Shown here piece by piece: positions 8,600 to 17,513 of a DNA stretch of 64,000 nucleotides (the stretch's first letter is position 1; each line of letters begins with the position of its first letter). The position numbers were made by a program, and so were the translations under genes. This stretch comes from Pontiella sulfatireligans. GTDB lineage: Bacteria > Verrucomicrobiota > Kiritimatiellia > Kiritimatiellales > Pontiellaceae. The notes below the pieces were generated by a model. It was given only the letters and a program-made list of their open reading frames with translations, had not been told where the DNA came from and made no database searches. The stretch lies in NCBI RefSeq assembly GCF_900890705.1, contig NZ_CAAHFH010000001.1:2852001-2916000 (forward strand), in the 5' to 3' direction.

Positions 8600-9817
8600 A
8601 TGTACACGATACTCAGAGGAAAAAACACCGGACTCTACGGGCAGGAAATTGATTTTGCCCAGCGGTTGATTCAAACCCCCAGCACCAGTCTGAAAGAATC
8701 AGGAGTCGCAGACTGTATTGAGAGGGAGATGCAGGACATTGGATACGATCAGGTCCACCGGGACGACTTCGGCAATGTGATCGGCACCATGCTCGGGCAC
8801 GAGGCCGCCCCAACCATCTTGCTGAACAGCCATATGGATACCGTTAACCCTTATACAGGCGGGGTGTGGCAGGCACCGCCGTATAATGGAAAGGTAGATG
8901 GCGACCAGTTGCACGGTGAGGGTGCGGCTGACTGCAAAGGCGGTCTTGCGGCCCAGGTTTATACCGGAGCGCTATTGCAGCGCAGCCTGCTTCCTTTACG
9001 AGGAAACCTGGTTGTGACTGCAACCGTGGCAGAGGAAAACGGAGCCAGTATCGGCATGCGAGGCTTGTTGGAACACACGCTGCCGGAACTCGGACTCATG
9101 CCGACCTATGCCATTCTGGGAGAGCCGACAAGCCTCGGCATCTACTACGGCCATGATGGCTGGATGGAGGTTGACATCTGCATTGACGGCTCCGCGACGG
9201 AAACACTTCGCGATGCGACCCGAACGATTACGGAAGATTACACGGAAACGTGCACGCTGCCATCTTGGACGGAGATTCGGGAAGTAGGTCCGATTCTGCA
9301 TGCCGGCAGCGGGCGTTCATGCCAGACGCTGCATATGGCACATCGGGTCGTCGAGGGCAAACAAGCCACGGCCGTGCTGGAAGAAATTGATCACCATGTC
9401 CAATTGGCCGTGAGGCCACTGCCCGACATCCATGCCGCCGTAGCGGTGCATAAAGAGAAACAGCGCCTGCAGAATGGCCGAATGGTTACGGTGCGGCACA
9501 CTTCCAATGCCTGGACAACGGATCCTTTCAACCGGCTGATCGAACGTGCACGGCAAGCGCTGGCCGCCGCCGACTGCGAGGTGCGTACGGGGAAATGGAA
9601 GCTCGGCCGTCTCGGCATGGGCACCGCCGGTGCGATGCTGGTGAATGAATTCGGCATCCCCACCATCGGCTATGGCCCCGGGAACGAGGATCAAGCGCAC
9701 GCTTCGGATGAACATGTGGCCTGCTCCGATATCCAACAAGCGGTTTATGGCACGGCGTCGATCGTTCATGCGCTCATCGGCGTGCCGGTGTGTGGTTGGA
9801 CCACGGATGAGATTTAA
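8600..9817 (+). CDS. M20-family zinc metallohydrolase (deacylase/peptidase-like)
   Basis: ATG 8600 is chosen over the earlier in-frame ATG 8564 because it has a perfect AGGAGG six bases upstream and because 8564 would precede the predicted transcript start. The 405-residue protein keeps the M20 di-metal site: H78 and D80 (NSHMDTV), D111 (GEGAADCKGG), E135-E136 (AEENG), E165 (GEPTS) and a late histidine in QAHASDEH. The dimerisation (lid) domain is odd: after GHDGWMEVDICIDG the usual SAHGS-type motif with its histidine is missing. M20 enzymes release acetate or an amino acid from N-acyl compounds; here the downstream acetate kinase suggests acetate is a product. The substrate is unknown. Confidence 0.85.
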   Translation: MYTILRGKNTGLYGQEIDFAQRLIQTPSTSLKESGVADCIEREMQDIGYDQVHRDDFGNVIGTMLGHEAAPTILLNSHMDTVNPYTGGVWQAPPYNGKVDGDQLHGEGAADCKGGLAAQVYTGALLQRSLLPLRGNLVVTATVAEENGASIGMRGLLEHTLPELGLMPTYAILGEPTSLGIYYGHDGWMEVDICIDGSATETLRDATRTITEDYTETCTLPSWTEIREVGPILHAGSGRSCQTLHMAHRVVEGKQATAVLEEIDHHVQLAVRPLPDIHAAVAVHKEKQRLQNGRMVTVRHTSNAWTTDPFNRLIERARQALAAADCEVRTGKWKLGRLGMGTAGAMLVNEFGIPTIGYGPGNEDQAHASDEHVACSDIQQAVYGTASIVHALIGVPVCGWTTDEI

Positions 9818-9829
9818 TGGAGCGGGTTG

Positions 9830-11071
9830 ATGAATGTACTCGTTTTTAACTGCGGAAGCTCATCGCTGAAGTACCGCCTGATTGCGTTTCCTTCCGAGGC
9901 CGAAATGGCCGCGGGGGAAGCGCAGCGGGTAGGTCCGGCAACGGCAGAGCCGGCCCGGATCTACCACCGCACCGCAGGGTGCGAGCAGCAGGTGCACTAT
10001 GCCGACATGCCGAACCATGGCGCGGCATTCAAGGAAGTGATGCAGCTGCTGAAGGCGGCGGGGCTCGAACCGGATGCGCTGGGGCACCGGACGGTGCACG
10101 GCGGGGCTTTGTTTACGCAACCTGCCCGCATGGACCAAGAGGCGATTAAACGGCTCGAAGGGCTCAATGATCTGGCGCCGCTGCATAATCCGCCAACACT
10201 GAATTTAATGCACAGTTGCACTCAGCAATATCCAGAACTGCCGCAGGTCGCGGTTTTTGACACGGCATTCCATGCAACGATCCCTGACTATGCCTACACC
10301 TATGCAATTCCCGAAAAGCTCCGCAGCCGGCATGGCCTTCGCAAGTATGGATTCCACGGCACCAGCCATCAATTTGTGGTTGAGGAAGCCGCCCGCATGA
10401 TGGAGCGTCCTCTGGCCGGGTTTTCTACGGTAAGCTGCCATCTCGGCAGTGGCGGAGCCAGTCTGTGTGCCGTGAAAAACGGCCGCAGCGTGGACAACAC
10501 CATGGGATATTCGCCGTTGCAGGGATTAATCATGAGCACGCGTTGCGGCGACATTGATCCGGCGCTTACGCTGAGCCTGCTGACGTCTATGCACGGCAAG
10601 GAGGAGGCGGTTGAGCAAGTGTTGAACCGGCAGAGCGGCGTGCTCGGACTCAGCGGTGGATCAGGAGACATCCGCGATATACTGGCGGATGCGGAAACGG
10701 ATGAATCCGCCCGCGACACGACTTCTGCCTATACTTGGCGCATACGCAAATATCTGGGCGCCTATTTAGCCGTGGTCGGCCAGGCTGACGCGGTGATCTT
10801 CACCGACACGGTGGGAGAACAGGTTGCAGCGGTCCGGGAGATGGTTTGCCGGGGGCTGGGTTGTTTCGGCTTGAAGATTGATCCCGAAAAAAACCGCGCT
10901 GTTTCTGCGCTTCCCTGCGATGTTGCAGCCACGGATAGCCGTGTACGTATTCTGGTGATTCAAACGAATGAAGAATTGGCCATTGCACGGCAGGTCTATC
11001 AAACCCTGCTGCAAAAACGGCCTGACACCAACGCTGGAAAGGAGTTCCACCATGAACCGCTTAGTACTTAA
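9830..11071 (+). CDS. ackA: Acetate kinase
   Basis: ATG 9830 is preferred to the TTG at 9827; it starts MNVLVFNCGSSSLKY as in acetate kinases, with GGAG about seven bases upstream. The 413-residue protein keeps the ASKHA-fold catalytic set: N7 (FNCGSSS), R87 (GHRTVHGG), D144 (FDTAFH), H176 (KYGFHGTSH) and R238 (STRCGDIDP), equivalent to E. coli N7, R91, D148, H180 and R241. It should interconvert acetate plus ATP and acetyl phosphate plus ADP in the cytoplasm. No phosphotransacetylase is nearby. It follows the M20 gene by 12 bp and overlaps the degenerate paralogue, so all three form one sigma-54-dependent operon. Confidence 0.9.
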   Translation: MNVLVFNCGSSSLKYRLIAFPSEAEMAAGEAQRVGPATAEPARIYHRTAGCEQQVHYADMPNHGAAFKEVMQLLKAAGLEPDALGHRTVHGGALFTQPARMDQEAIKRLEGLNDLAPLHNPPTLNLMHSCTQQYPELPQVAVFDTAFHATIPDYAYTYAIPEKLRSRHGLRKYGFHGTSHQFVVEEAARMMERPLAGFSTVSCHLGSGGASLCAVKNGRSVDNTMGYSPLQGLIMSTRCGDIDPALTLSLLTSMHGKEEAVEQVLNRQSGVLGLSGGSGDIRDILADAETDESARDTTSAYTWRIRKYLGAYLAVVGQADAVIFTDTVGEQVAAVREMVCRGLGCFGLKIDPEKNRAVSALPCDVAATDSRVRILVIQTNEELAIARQVYQTLLQKRPDTNAGKEFHHEPLST

Positions 11072-12176
11072 TTTAGAACCGAATGCATTGGCCTATGGCT
11101 TTTTCCCGACAGGAAAACAGGCTCCTATGCAGCAAGGCTGCATCGAGGATATCCGCACGGACGTCACCATCAGTGATGCCCTGAAGCAAATCCTGTCGCA
11201 GATTGAAAGCGGCGATTGCCCTTTTCCCGTCGAGTCCGTGGCGCTGCATGTCGCGGCCAGCGGAGATCTTTTCCGATCGCATACCGTGGCAACGCCCAGC
11301 ATCATTGAAAAGCTGAAGTCGTATGTGCCGTTTGCACCGATGCACATGCCCGTCGTGCTGGAACTCATTGAATGCTGCTCCTTGTGCTTGCCGGGACGTC
11401 CGGTGGCGTTGTTTTTTGAAACGGCGTTCTTTACCAAGCTCCCGGCCCGCGAATACCTCTACGCAATAAATCCGGATGCGTTGGCCGGTGCCGGAATTCG
11501 CCGCTATGGATATCATGGCCTGTTCCACGAGGCAGCCACAAGGGCGGCAAGGGCTTCGTTAGGGGAAAAGCTGAACCGCCCGGCGAAGATCGTGTCGGTC
11601 TGCCTTGAACCGCATCCGGAGGTTGCAGCCATCTGCGGAACCGAACCGGTCATGATCAGCGGAGGCGCAACTCCGCTGGAAGGACTTCCCGGCCAGACCT
11701 CTTGCGGTGAAATTGATTCCGGGGTGCTGCTGACCCTCTCCCGCAAAGAGCAGTGGGGTCCCGAACAGCTTAATCAGCTGCTCACGCAGCAAAGCGGAAT
11801 GGTAGCGTTGGCCGGTCGTCCAGTGACAATAGAGGAGGTGCTTCTCTCGAAAGAAGCGGATTTGTTGCTGGCAAAACAGGTGTTGGAATATCGCATCCTC
11901 CTGCGCGCGGGCATGGCGCTGGCCGCAATGGATGGGTTTGATCAGATTGTATTTTCCGGACGCTATGCCGCTACAGGAAAAGTGCTCGGCCCATGGCTTC
12001 AGGAACGGCTTCCATCGACTGGAAAATCCAACCAGCCGGTTTGGAAATGTTATGAAAACTCGCTGATGCGGATTATGGCAGAACAGCTCGACTTCGTGTT
12101 GCAAATGAATCCGACCCCTGGCCGAGCAAAAGCGCGTGCCGCCCGCCCATGCCTCATCAAGGAACCAACCCAGTAA
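11052..12176 (+). CDS. Degenerate acetate-kinase-like paralogue, probably non-catalytic
   Basis: ATG 11052 has AAAGGAG upstream and overlaps the end of ackA by 20 bases. The fold is recognisable from RYGYHGLFHE (151-160), FFETAFF (121-127) and SGGATPLEGL, but the catalytic set is largely lost: the GSSS phosphate loop after N7 is LEPN, the HRxVHGG arginine is gone (LHVAASGD, 66-73), the base aspartate is E123, the LGxGxS phosphate loop reads CLEPHPEVA, and the arginine of the STRxGDID motif is replaced (QTSCGEID). At 374 residues it is shorter than AckA. The last codons and stop lie inside a MarC remnant, so its original C-terminus has been replaced. It could be a regulatory or structural partner of AckA. 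Confidence 0.75.
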   Translation: MNRLVLNLEPNALAYGFFPTGKQAPMQQGCIEDIRTDVTISDALKQILSQIESGDCPFPVESVALHVAASGDLFRSHTVATPSIIEKLKSYVPFAPMHMPVVLELIECCSLCLPGRPVALFFETAFFTKLPAREYLYAINPDALAGAGIRRYGYHGLFHEAATRAARASLGEKLNRPAKIVSVCLEPHPEVAAICGTEPVMISGGATPLEGLPGQTSCGEIDSGVLLTLSRKEQWGPEQLNQLLTQQSGMVALAGRPVTIEEVLLSKEADLLLAKQVLEYRILLRAGMALAAMDGFDQIVFSGRYAATGKVLGPWLQERLPSTGKSNQPVWKCYENSLMRIMAEQLDFVLQMNPTPGRAKARAARPCLIKEPTQ

Positions 12177-12294
12177 ACATTTCCATAAAGCCGTGCGCGA
12201 TCGAAGAACCATGGCGGGAATAAACGATCACAGTGCTCATCGCACCCGGGCCTGCCAGCAGAGAATGCACAGCGACACGATCGCAACGGATTTT
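12157..12294 (-). pseudogene. MarC-family gene remnant B with internal deletion
   Basis: This 138-bp stretch matches two separate parts of the intact marC-like gene: its 3' end (14160-14204) joined to the segment 14362-14460. The junction lies in TGCGCGAT, which occurs at both borders in the intact gene (14197-14204 and 14362-14369), so 165 bp were lost by recombination between 8-bp repeats. The left end overlaps the stop codon of the acetate-kinase paralogue. It is a relic of a second marC copy in the same orientation. Confidence 0.8.
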
Positions 12295-12350
12295 GCTGCA
12301 CTCATCCAGAAAGGATTTGCGTCTATTTGCGGGTGGAGCATTTCAATTGA

Positions 12351-12379
12351 AAAGGACTCAGCACAATGCTGAGTCCTTT
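12351..12379 (-). terminator. trpB terminator hairpin
   Basis: A perfect 13-bp stem, AAAGGACTCAGCA, with a three-base loop and its exact complement lies 28 bp beyond the trpB stop. On the minus strand it is followed by a short T run (CCTTTTC). It could also stop transcripts coming from the acetate kinase operon. Confidence 0.85.
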
Positions 12380-12406
12380 GTCGTTCATGAAACGCTGTGC
12401 GGGCGA

Positions 12407-13624
<1,218 letters not shown>

Positions 13625-13668
13625 CTGGGCGCATTCTTCCTTTAAGGTTTATTAAAAAAAACAGTAAA

Positions 13669-13697
13669 AGGATAGTTCGTAAAATCGCTCACGGCAA
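13669..13697 (-). promoter_or_regulatory. Probable trpB promoter
   Basis: On the minus strand TTGCCG (13697-13692) is followed after 17 bp by TATCCT (13674-13669), about 45 bases before the trpB start codon. The -35 lies in TAGACTTGCCG, an 11-base string that also forms the -35 area of the rpmI promoter (42080-42090), which supports a shared promoter type. Confidence 0.5.
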
Positions 13698-14159
13698 GTC
13701 TACGCAGCGAGTAATCTGCCATTCGGGCCAATCCGATGCTTTAACACTTACCTTTCGTTTCATAGGACTCTATTTCCGATAAATGGAAATCCTTCGTATT
13801 ATTTAATGGAGGAACTCGGGAAGGCGTTTTCTAAAAAAACAAAACCCGAGTCGAATCCAGCACAACAAATTTCCCAGCATAGGAGGATGAAATGGCAACG
13901 AATGGCGGAAACACGGAGTAAGGCTGGCGCGAAACGACGGCAGCGAAGCGGCAACCAACGAATATTCCGAGCGATTGGATTAGTTGCTTTTCCTACATTC
14001 GTTGCTGATGACTTTCCGATGCGCGGGACTGAGGTATCCGAAACCGTCAGCCTCACCGGAAAAATTTACGTAGAACCTAAATGGAACCACGAATCAATCT
14101 GCAATTAGCCTGAATACATTTGTTTCACACAAAACAACAGAGCAAACAGAGCGCTTACT
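13698..14159. other. Intergenic region trpB-marC, no supported gene
   Basis: The stretch holds an imperfect long-loop hairpin (ACTCGGG 13814-13820 with CCCGAGT 13845-13851) that might end marC transcripts. A 100-codon plus-strand frame (13806-14108) lacks a ribosome-binding site at its start, is rich in K/R/Q and resembles nothing; it is not called. Otherwise nothing was recognised. Confidence 0.4.
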
Positions 14160-14795
14160 TCAAGGAACCAGCCCTGTAAACATCTCCGCGAAGCCGTGCG
14201 CGATGAACTCCACGCCAATGGCCGCGAGAACCAGACCCATGATTCGCGTTACGACGTTCATGCCGGTTCGCCCAAGGAACTTTGCAATGTAGGGAGCGGC
14301 AACCAGGCAAACCCAAACGCACAAAGCCACGGCTACGATTCCGCCGGCCAACAGAAGACGATGCGCGATCGAGGAACCATGATGGGAATAAACAATCACG
14401 GTGCTCATCGCACCGGGGCCTGCCAGCAGAGGGATGCACAGCGGCACGATCGCAATGGATTTTTTGTCCTCGGCGTCTTCGGCCTCTTCCACCGTCTGTT
14501 TGACCCTGCTGACTTTCGCGTGGACCATGGAAATGGCCATCAGGAGGATGATAATGCCGCCGCCGGCCTTGAACGAAGCGACGGAAATTCCAAAGAACGA
14601 CAGGATCGACTCTCCGGCAAAGAGAACAAGAATCAGCACGCACGCAAATGTCAGACTCGTTCGCTGTGCCGTATTTTGCTTCTCCCGCTCGGTGTAGCCC
14701 GCTGTTAGCGTGATAAAAATCGGGATGGCCCCGATCGGGTTCGCAACCGAGACCACCGCTGCAAGGAACTTCAAATATTCTGTCCATTCGTTCAT
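14160..14795 (-). CDS. MarC-family integral membrane protein
   Basis: The 211-residue protein has six hydrophobic segments in two related halves, the UPF0056/MarC pattern. Signatures are the N-terminal VSVANPIGAIPIFITLTAGY segment and the matching IPLLAGPGAMSTVIVYSHHG segment after the polar, acidic loop (~100-120). MarC proteins sit in the inner membrane; the family was once linked to multiple antibiotic resistance but that role was not confirmed, and some relatives are described as amino acid transporters. Two remnants of this same gene lie in the window (3206-3272 and 12157-12294). It stands alone between trpB and the FmdE/ABC cassette. Confidence 0.88.
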   Translation of the reverse strand: MNEWTEYLKFLAAVVSVANPIGAIPIFITLTAGYTEREKQNTAQRTSLTFACVLILVLFAGESILSFFGISVASFKAGGGIIILLMAISMVHAKVSRVKQTVEEAEDAEDKKSIAIVPLCIPLLAGPGAMSTVIVYSHHGSSIAHRLLLAGGIVAVALCVWVCLVAAPYIAKFLGRTGMNVVTRIMGLVLAAIGVEFIAHGFAEMFTGLVP

Positions 14796-14870
14796 AAGCC
14801 TGCCCTCTGGAAGAATTGCGTTTTTCCAAAAAGAGTCTTACCGGAGAATACGCCCCGTTTCAACCGCAAG

Positions 14871-14965
14871 GCGTTCCAATGCCTAAAAATATTCGATTCG
14901 ACTGAGCGCGGTTAGCACCCGCAGCTCGGGATAAAGTCGGCCTGCGCCTCGTTGACGAGGCCGCA
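14871..14965 (-). repeat. Direct repeat copy A: 3' end of a lost gene (LVNEAQA..CGC)
   Basis: About 95 bp match copy B at 18684-18777 in the same orientation with roughly 80-85% identity by eye. On the minus strand both copies read LVNEAQA(D/N)F(I/T)P(S/V)CGC followed by a stop and about 40 bp of conserved 3' sequence. In copy A the open frame extends further upstream (to about 15060) with TKEQSFRQGRFCG before the shared part, but has no start codon. The two copies bracket the FmdE/ABC transporter genes. The parent protein family was not recognised. Confidence 0.7.
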
Positions 14966-15092
14966 GAACCGTCCTTGCCGGAACGACTGCTCCTTGGTTT
15001 GTTGTTGGCTGTCGATACGGCAATTTTTATTATCTTCGTTGGTCTGAATTTTATTTGCTGATTTTTTTTAGGGACACATCAGGATTCCGCCA

Positions 15093-15695
15093 TCAAACCT
15101 TCTGTTCCACCGCTCCGTAGCATGGGATGCAGAGGGTCTTTCCAGCAAAGCGGCGCGTACGAGACTCCATGACCTGTTCCCCACAGGTTTCGCAGACCAA
15201 CCCCTGCAGAATACACGCTGGCCGGGGCGGGGCGGAGGAAAGCTCTTGGCATTCAAACAGCTTTTCGAGCGGCAGCTCCATCAGTTGCTTCTGCCACGCA
15301 TCCCGAAGTTCTTCCAGCCGCTGCTCCTCTGCTGTGGTCCGCTCTTTCATGCCCATCAGCTCCGCCATTTCGTCGTCATGGCCGTTTCGGATCTTCCAAT
15401 TGAAAAGCAGGCGAAAACCTTCGCCGGTATCACGCCGGAAAAAGGAGAAGGCGGCTTTACCGTAGTCACGATGAATCAAGTTTCCCTTGCCAAACGTACA
15501 GCCGGTCAGAAACTGGATGGCATCCACCGCGCACATATCGGTCTCGGTGACACAAACCCGCTTTGCCACCTCAACCTCACCGAATCTATTGATCGCATAT
15601 TCGGCGGCGCGGATGCCGATAGTGAGTCCGGGACAGACATGGCCGTGGAAAGCAATGACCCCCTCTAATGTTTCCGGGGAAATTTTATAGCTCAT
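15093..15695 (-). CDS. FmdE-family protein with C-terminal zinc ribbon
   Basis: The 200-residue protein begins with the FmdE signature AFHGHVCPGLTIGIRAAEYA and continues with TETDMCAVDAIQFLTGCTFGKGNL, the conserved Cys/His/Asp set proposed to bind a metal. A basic/helical middle follows (~115-150), and the C-terminus has a four-cysteine ribbon (LVCETCGEQVMESR and CIPCYG). FmdE is named from the molybdenum formylmethanofuran dehydrogenase operon; in bacteria it often sits next to metal ABC transporters, as here, where it overlaps the ATPase gene by 11 bp. A role in handling or sensing the imported metal (molybdenum, tungsten or iron) is inferred. Confidence 0.85.
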   Translation of the reverse strand: MSYKISPETLEGVIAFHGHVCPGLTIGIRAAEYAINRFGEVEVAKRVCVTETDMCAVDAIQFLTGCTFGKGNLIHRDYGKAAFSFFRRDTGEGFRLLFNWKIRNGHDDEMAELMGMKERTTAEEQRLEELRDAWQKQLMELPLEKLFECQELSSAPPRPACILQGLVCETCGEQVMESRTRRFAGKTLCIPCYGAVEQKV

Positions 15696-16479
15696 CGGTT
15701 TCTCCTTTTCCCTCGTTGCGAGGATCGCCGATCGGCAGAACCACCGGCAATTGGTTAATATAATGAATGGTCACCGGCAAACCATACACCTCTTCGATAA
15801 TCGAAGGGCTGATCTGCTCTCTACCGCCGGCATAGCGAATGGCTCCATCCTTCAGGAAAACAATGCGATTGGCATAACGAAGCGCCATGTTGAGATCGTG
15901 CATCGTCATTACAGCCGCCAGATCATGCTCGGAGATGACCCGCCGGATGAAGCCCAGAATATGAACCTGTGCCTGCAAATCGAGTGCGCTGATCGGTTCA
16001 TCAAAAAGAAGTAGGCGCGGTTCCTGGACCAGTGCCCGGGCAATGGCCACTTTCTGGAGTTCACCGCCGCTCAACTCATCGGTATGGCGGAGGGCGAGCG
16101 ATTCAAGCCCCAGTTGCGTGAGCGCCGCGTGAACCTTGCCCATGTCGTGCGGACCGACCCGCCATTGGAGGTACGGCTTGCGTCCCAGCAGAACCGCATC
16201 GAATACAGTCAGTTGTGTCGTGTCGATCCGCTGCGGAACATAGCCGATGGTCCGGGCAATTTCACCGGGATGCATCTGCATCAGGTTTTGTTCTCCCATG
16301 TGTATGGTGCCGCTTTGCGGGCGGCGGATCCCGTTGATGCATTTGAGCAACGTGGATTTCCCCGCCCCATTCGGCCCAAGGACGGCCAACAGTTCGCCCG
16401 GCTTAACGCTGAAGTTTACGTGCTGCAGTACCGGGTGTTTCCCATAGGCAAAGCACAGGTTTTCAACTTGCAGCATCAC
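15685..16479 (-). CDS. FecE/BtuD-type ABC transporter ATP-binding protein
   Basis: The 264-residue ATPase carries Walker A GPNGAGKST (~36-44), the Q-loop YVPQR, the signature LSGGELQKVAIARAL, Walker B LLLFDEP and the H-loop MTMHDLN. The order and length match ATPases of siderophore, haem and B12 importers, which energise a FecCD permease pair. It lies between the permease gene (4-bp overlap) and the FmdE gene (11-bp overlap), so the four genes are one operon. The C-terminal ~40 residues include an IHYINQLPVVLPIG strand region also usual in this family. Confidence 0.93.
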   Translation of the reverse strand: MMLQVENLCFAYGKHPVLQHVNFSVKPGELLAVLGPNGAGKSTLLKCINGIRRPQSGTIHMGEQNLMQMHPGEIARTIGYVPQRIDTTQLTVFDAVLLGRKPYLQWRVGPHDMGKVHAALTQLGLESLALRHTDELSGGELQKVAIARALVQEPRLLLFDEPISALDLQAQVHILGFIRRVISEHDLAAVMTMHDLNMALRYANRIVFLKDGAIRYAGGREQISPSIIEEVYGLPVTIHYINQLPVVLPIGDPRNEGKGETDEL

Positions 16480-17507
16480 CGTCGGCTCCTCCGAATAATC
16501 AGCCAGAAAAAAACAGGAGCTCCGAGGAAGGAGGTCAAAACCGAGACCGGCAGGATATGCGGAGCGAGCAACAACCGGGCAGCCGTATCAGAGGCCAGCA
16601 GCAGCAATCCTCCCATCAGGATCGATGCAGGCAAAAGAAAGCGGTGATCCGCCCCGACAATCCGGCGAGCCATGTGCGGAACCACCAGACCGACAAATCC
16701 AATAATTCCGATAAAGGAGATCAACACCGCCGTTAGCAAGGAAGCCGTCAACATACCGCACACCCGGACGTATCCGGTTCGCACGCCCAACCCCATGGCG
16801 GTTTCGTCGCCGGCTTCAATGGCATTGTAGTTCCAACTATTCGCCAGAAAAAAGAGCGAACCCGCCGCCACCGTACCGGACATGATGGCCAATTCGCCGC
16901 CATCAACGCGGGCGGTATCGCCAAACGTCCAAAATACCATGGAGGCCAGCTCTGCATCATCGGCAAAAAACTGCAGCACCATGGTTCCAGCCGTGAAAAG
17001 GGTTCCAAGCGCGACCCCCGCAAGCACCATCGTTTCCGGCGTGGCTCCACGATAGCGCGTAATGACGATAATCAGGACGGCGACGACCATGCTGCATACC
17101 AGCGCGGAAACCGACGTGGTTCCCGGACGGCTTCCCGGAAAAAGCACAATCGAGAGAGCTGCACCGAAGGCCGCCGCGTGGGAGATGCCCAGGGTAAAGG
17201 GCGACCCAAGCGGATTCCGCAGAACCGATTGCATGGCCGTGCCGGCCCCGGCCAATCCGGCTCCGGCCACCAAGGCGGCCAATGCCTGAGGCAGCCGAAT
17301 GTTCCACACGATCATCTCCACCCGATCATCTTCACCCAGCCCCAACAAGCTGCGGCAAACCGCCAGCAATGAAAGGTCGGCAGCACCCAGAGCAAGTGAC
17401 AGTACCAGCATGGCGACCAACAGGAGGGCTGCGCCGATGATGAAAACCACCTTCCTCCGGATATATAACCGGTACTCCTCCGGAATCTCTGTGTGCGATA
17501 AATGCAT
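16476..17507 (-). CDS. FecCD-family ABC transporter permease
   Basis: The 343-residue protein has about ten hydrophobic segments. FecCD signatures include NIRLPQALAALVAGAGLAGA near residue 70, NPLGSPFTLGISHAAAFGAA (~97-116), FVGLVVPHMARRIVGADHR (~270-290) that contacts the ATPase, and LLASDTAAR near the end. It would form the homodimeric inner-membrane channel for an iron-chelate, B12 or similar metal complex. The start follows the binding-protein stop by six bases. Confidence 0.93.
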   Translation of the reverse strand: MHLSHTEIPEEYRLYIRRKVVFIIGAALLLVAMLVLSLALGAADLSLLAVCRSLLGLGEDDRVEMIVWNIRLPQALAALVAGAGLAGAGTAMQSVLRNPLGSPFTLGISHAAAFGAALSIVLFPGSRPGTTSVSALVCSMVVAVLIIVITRYRGATPETMVLAGVALGTLFTAGTMVLQFFADDAELASMVFWTFGDTARVDGGELAIMSGTVAAGSLFFLANSWNYNAIEAGDETAMGLGVRTGYVRVCGMLTASLLTAVLISFIGIIGFVGLVVPHMARRIVGADHRFLLPASILMGGLLLLASDTAARLLLAPHILPVSVLTSFLGAPVFFWLIIRRSRR

Positions 17508-17513
17508 CGGTTG

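Noticed and set aside
13841..13862. GAGTCGAATCC resembling a tRNA T-arm
   Set aside because: No acceptor stem, anticodon arm or D-arm can be folded around it, and the T-loop lacks the GTTC sequence.
13806..14108. 100-codon plus-strand frame between trpB and marC
   Set aside because: No ribosome-binding site, no similarity, skewed composition; probably non-coding.
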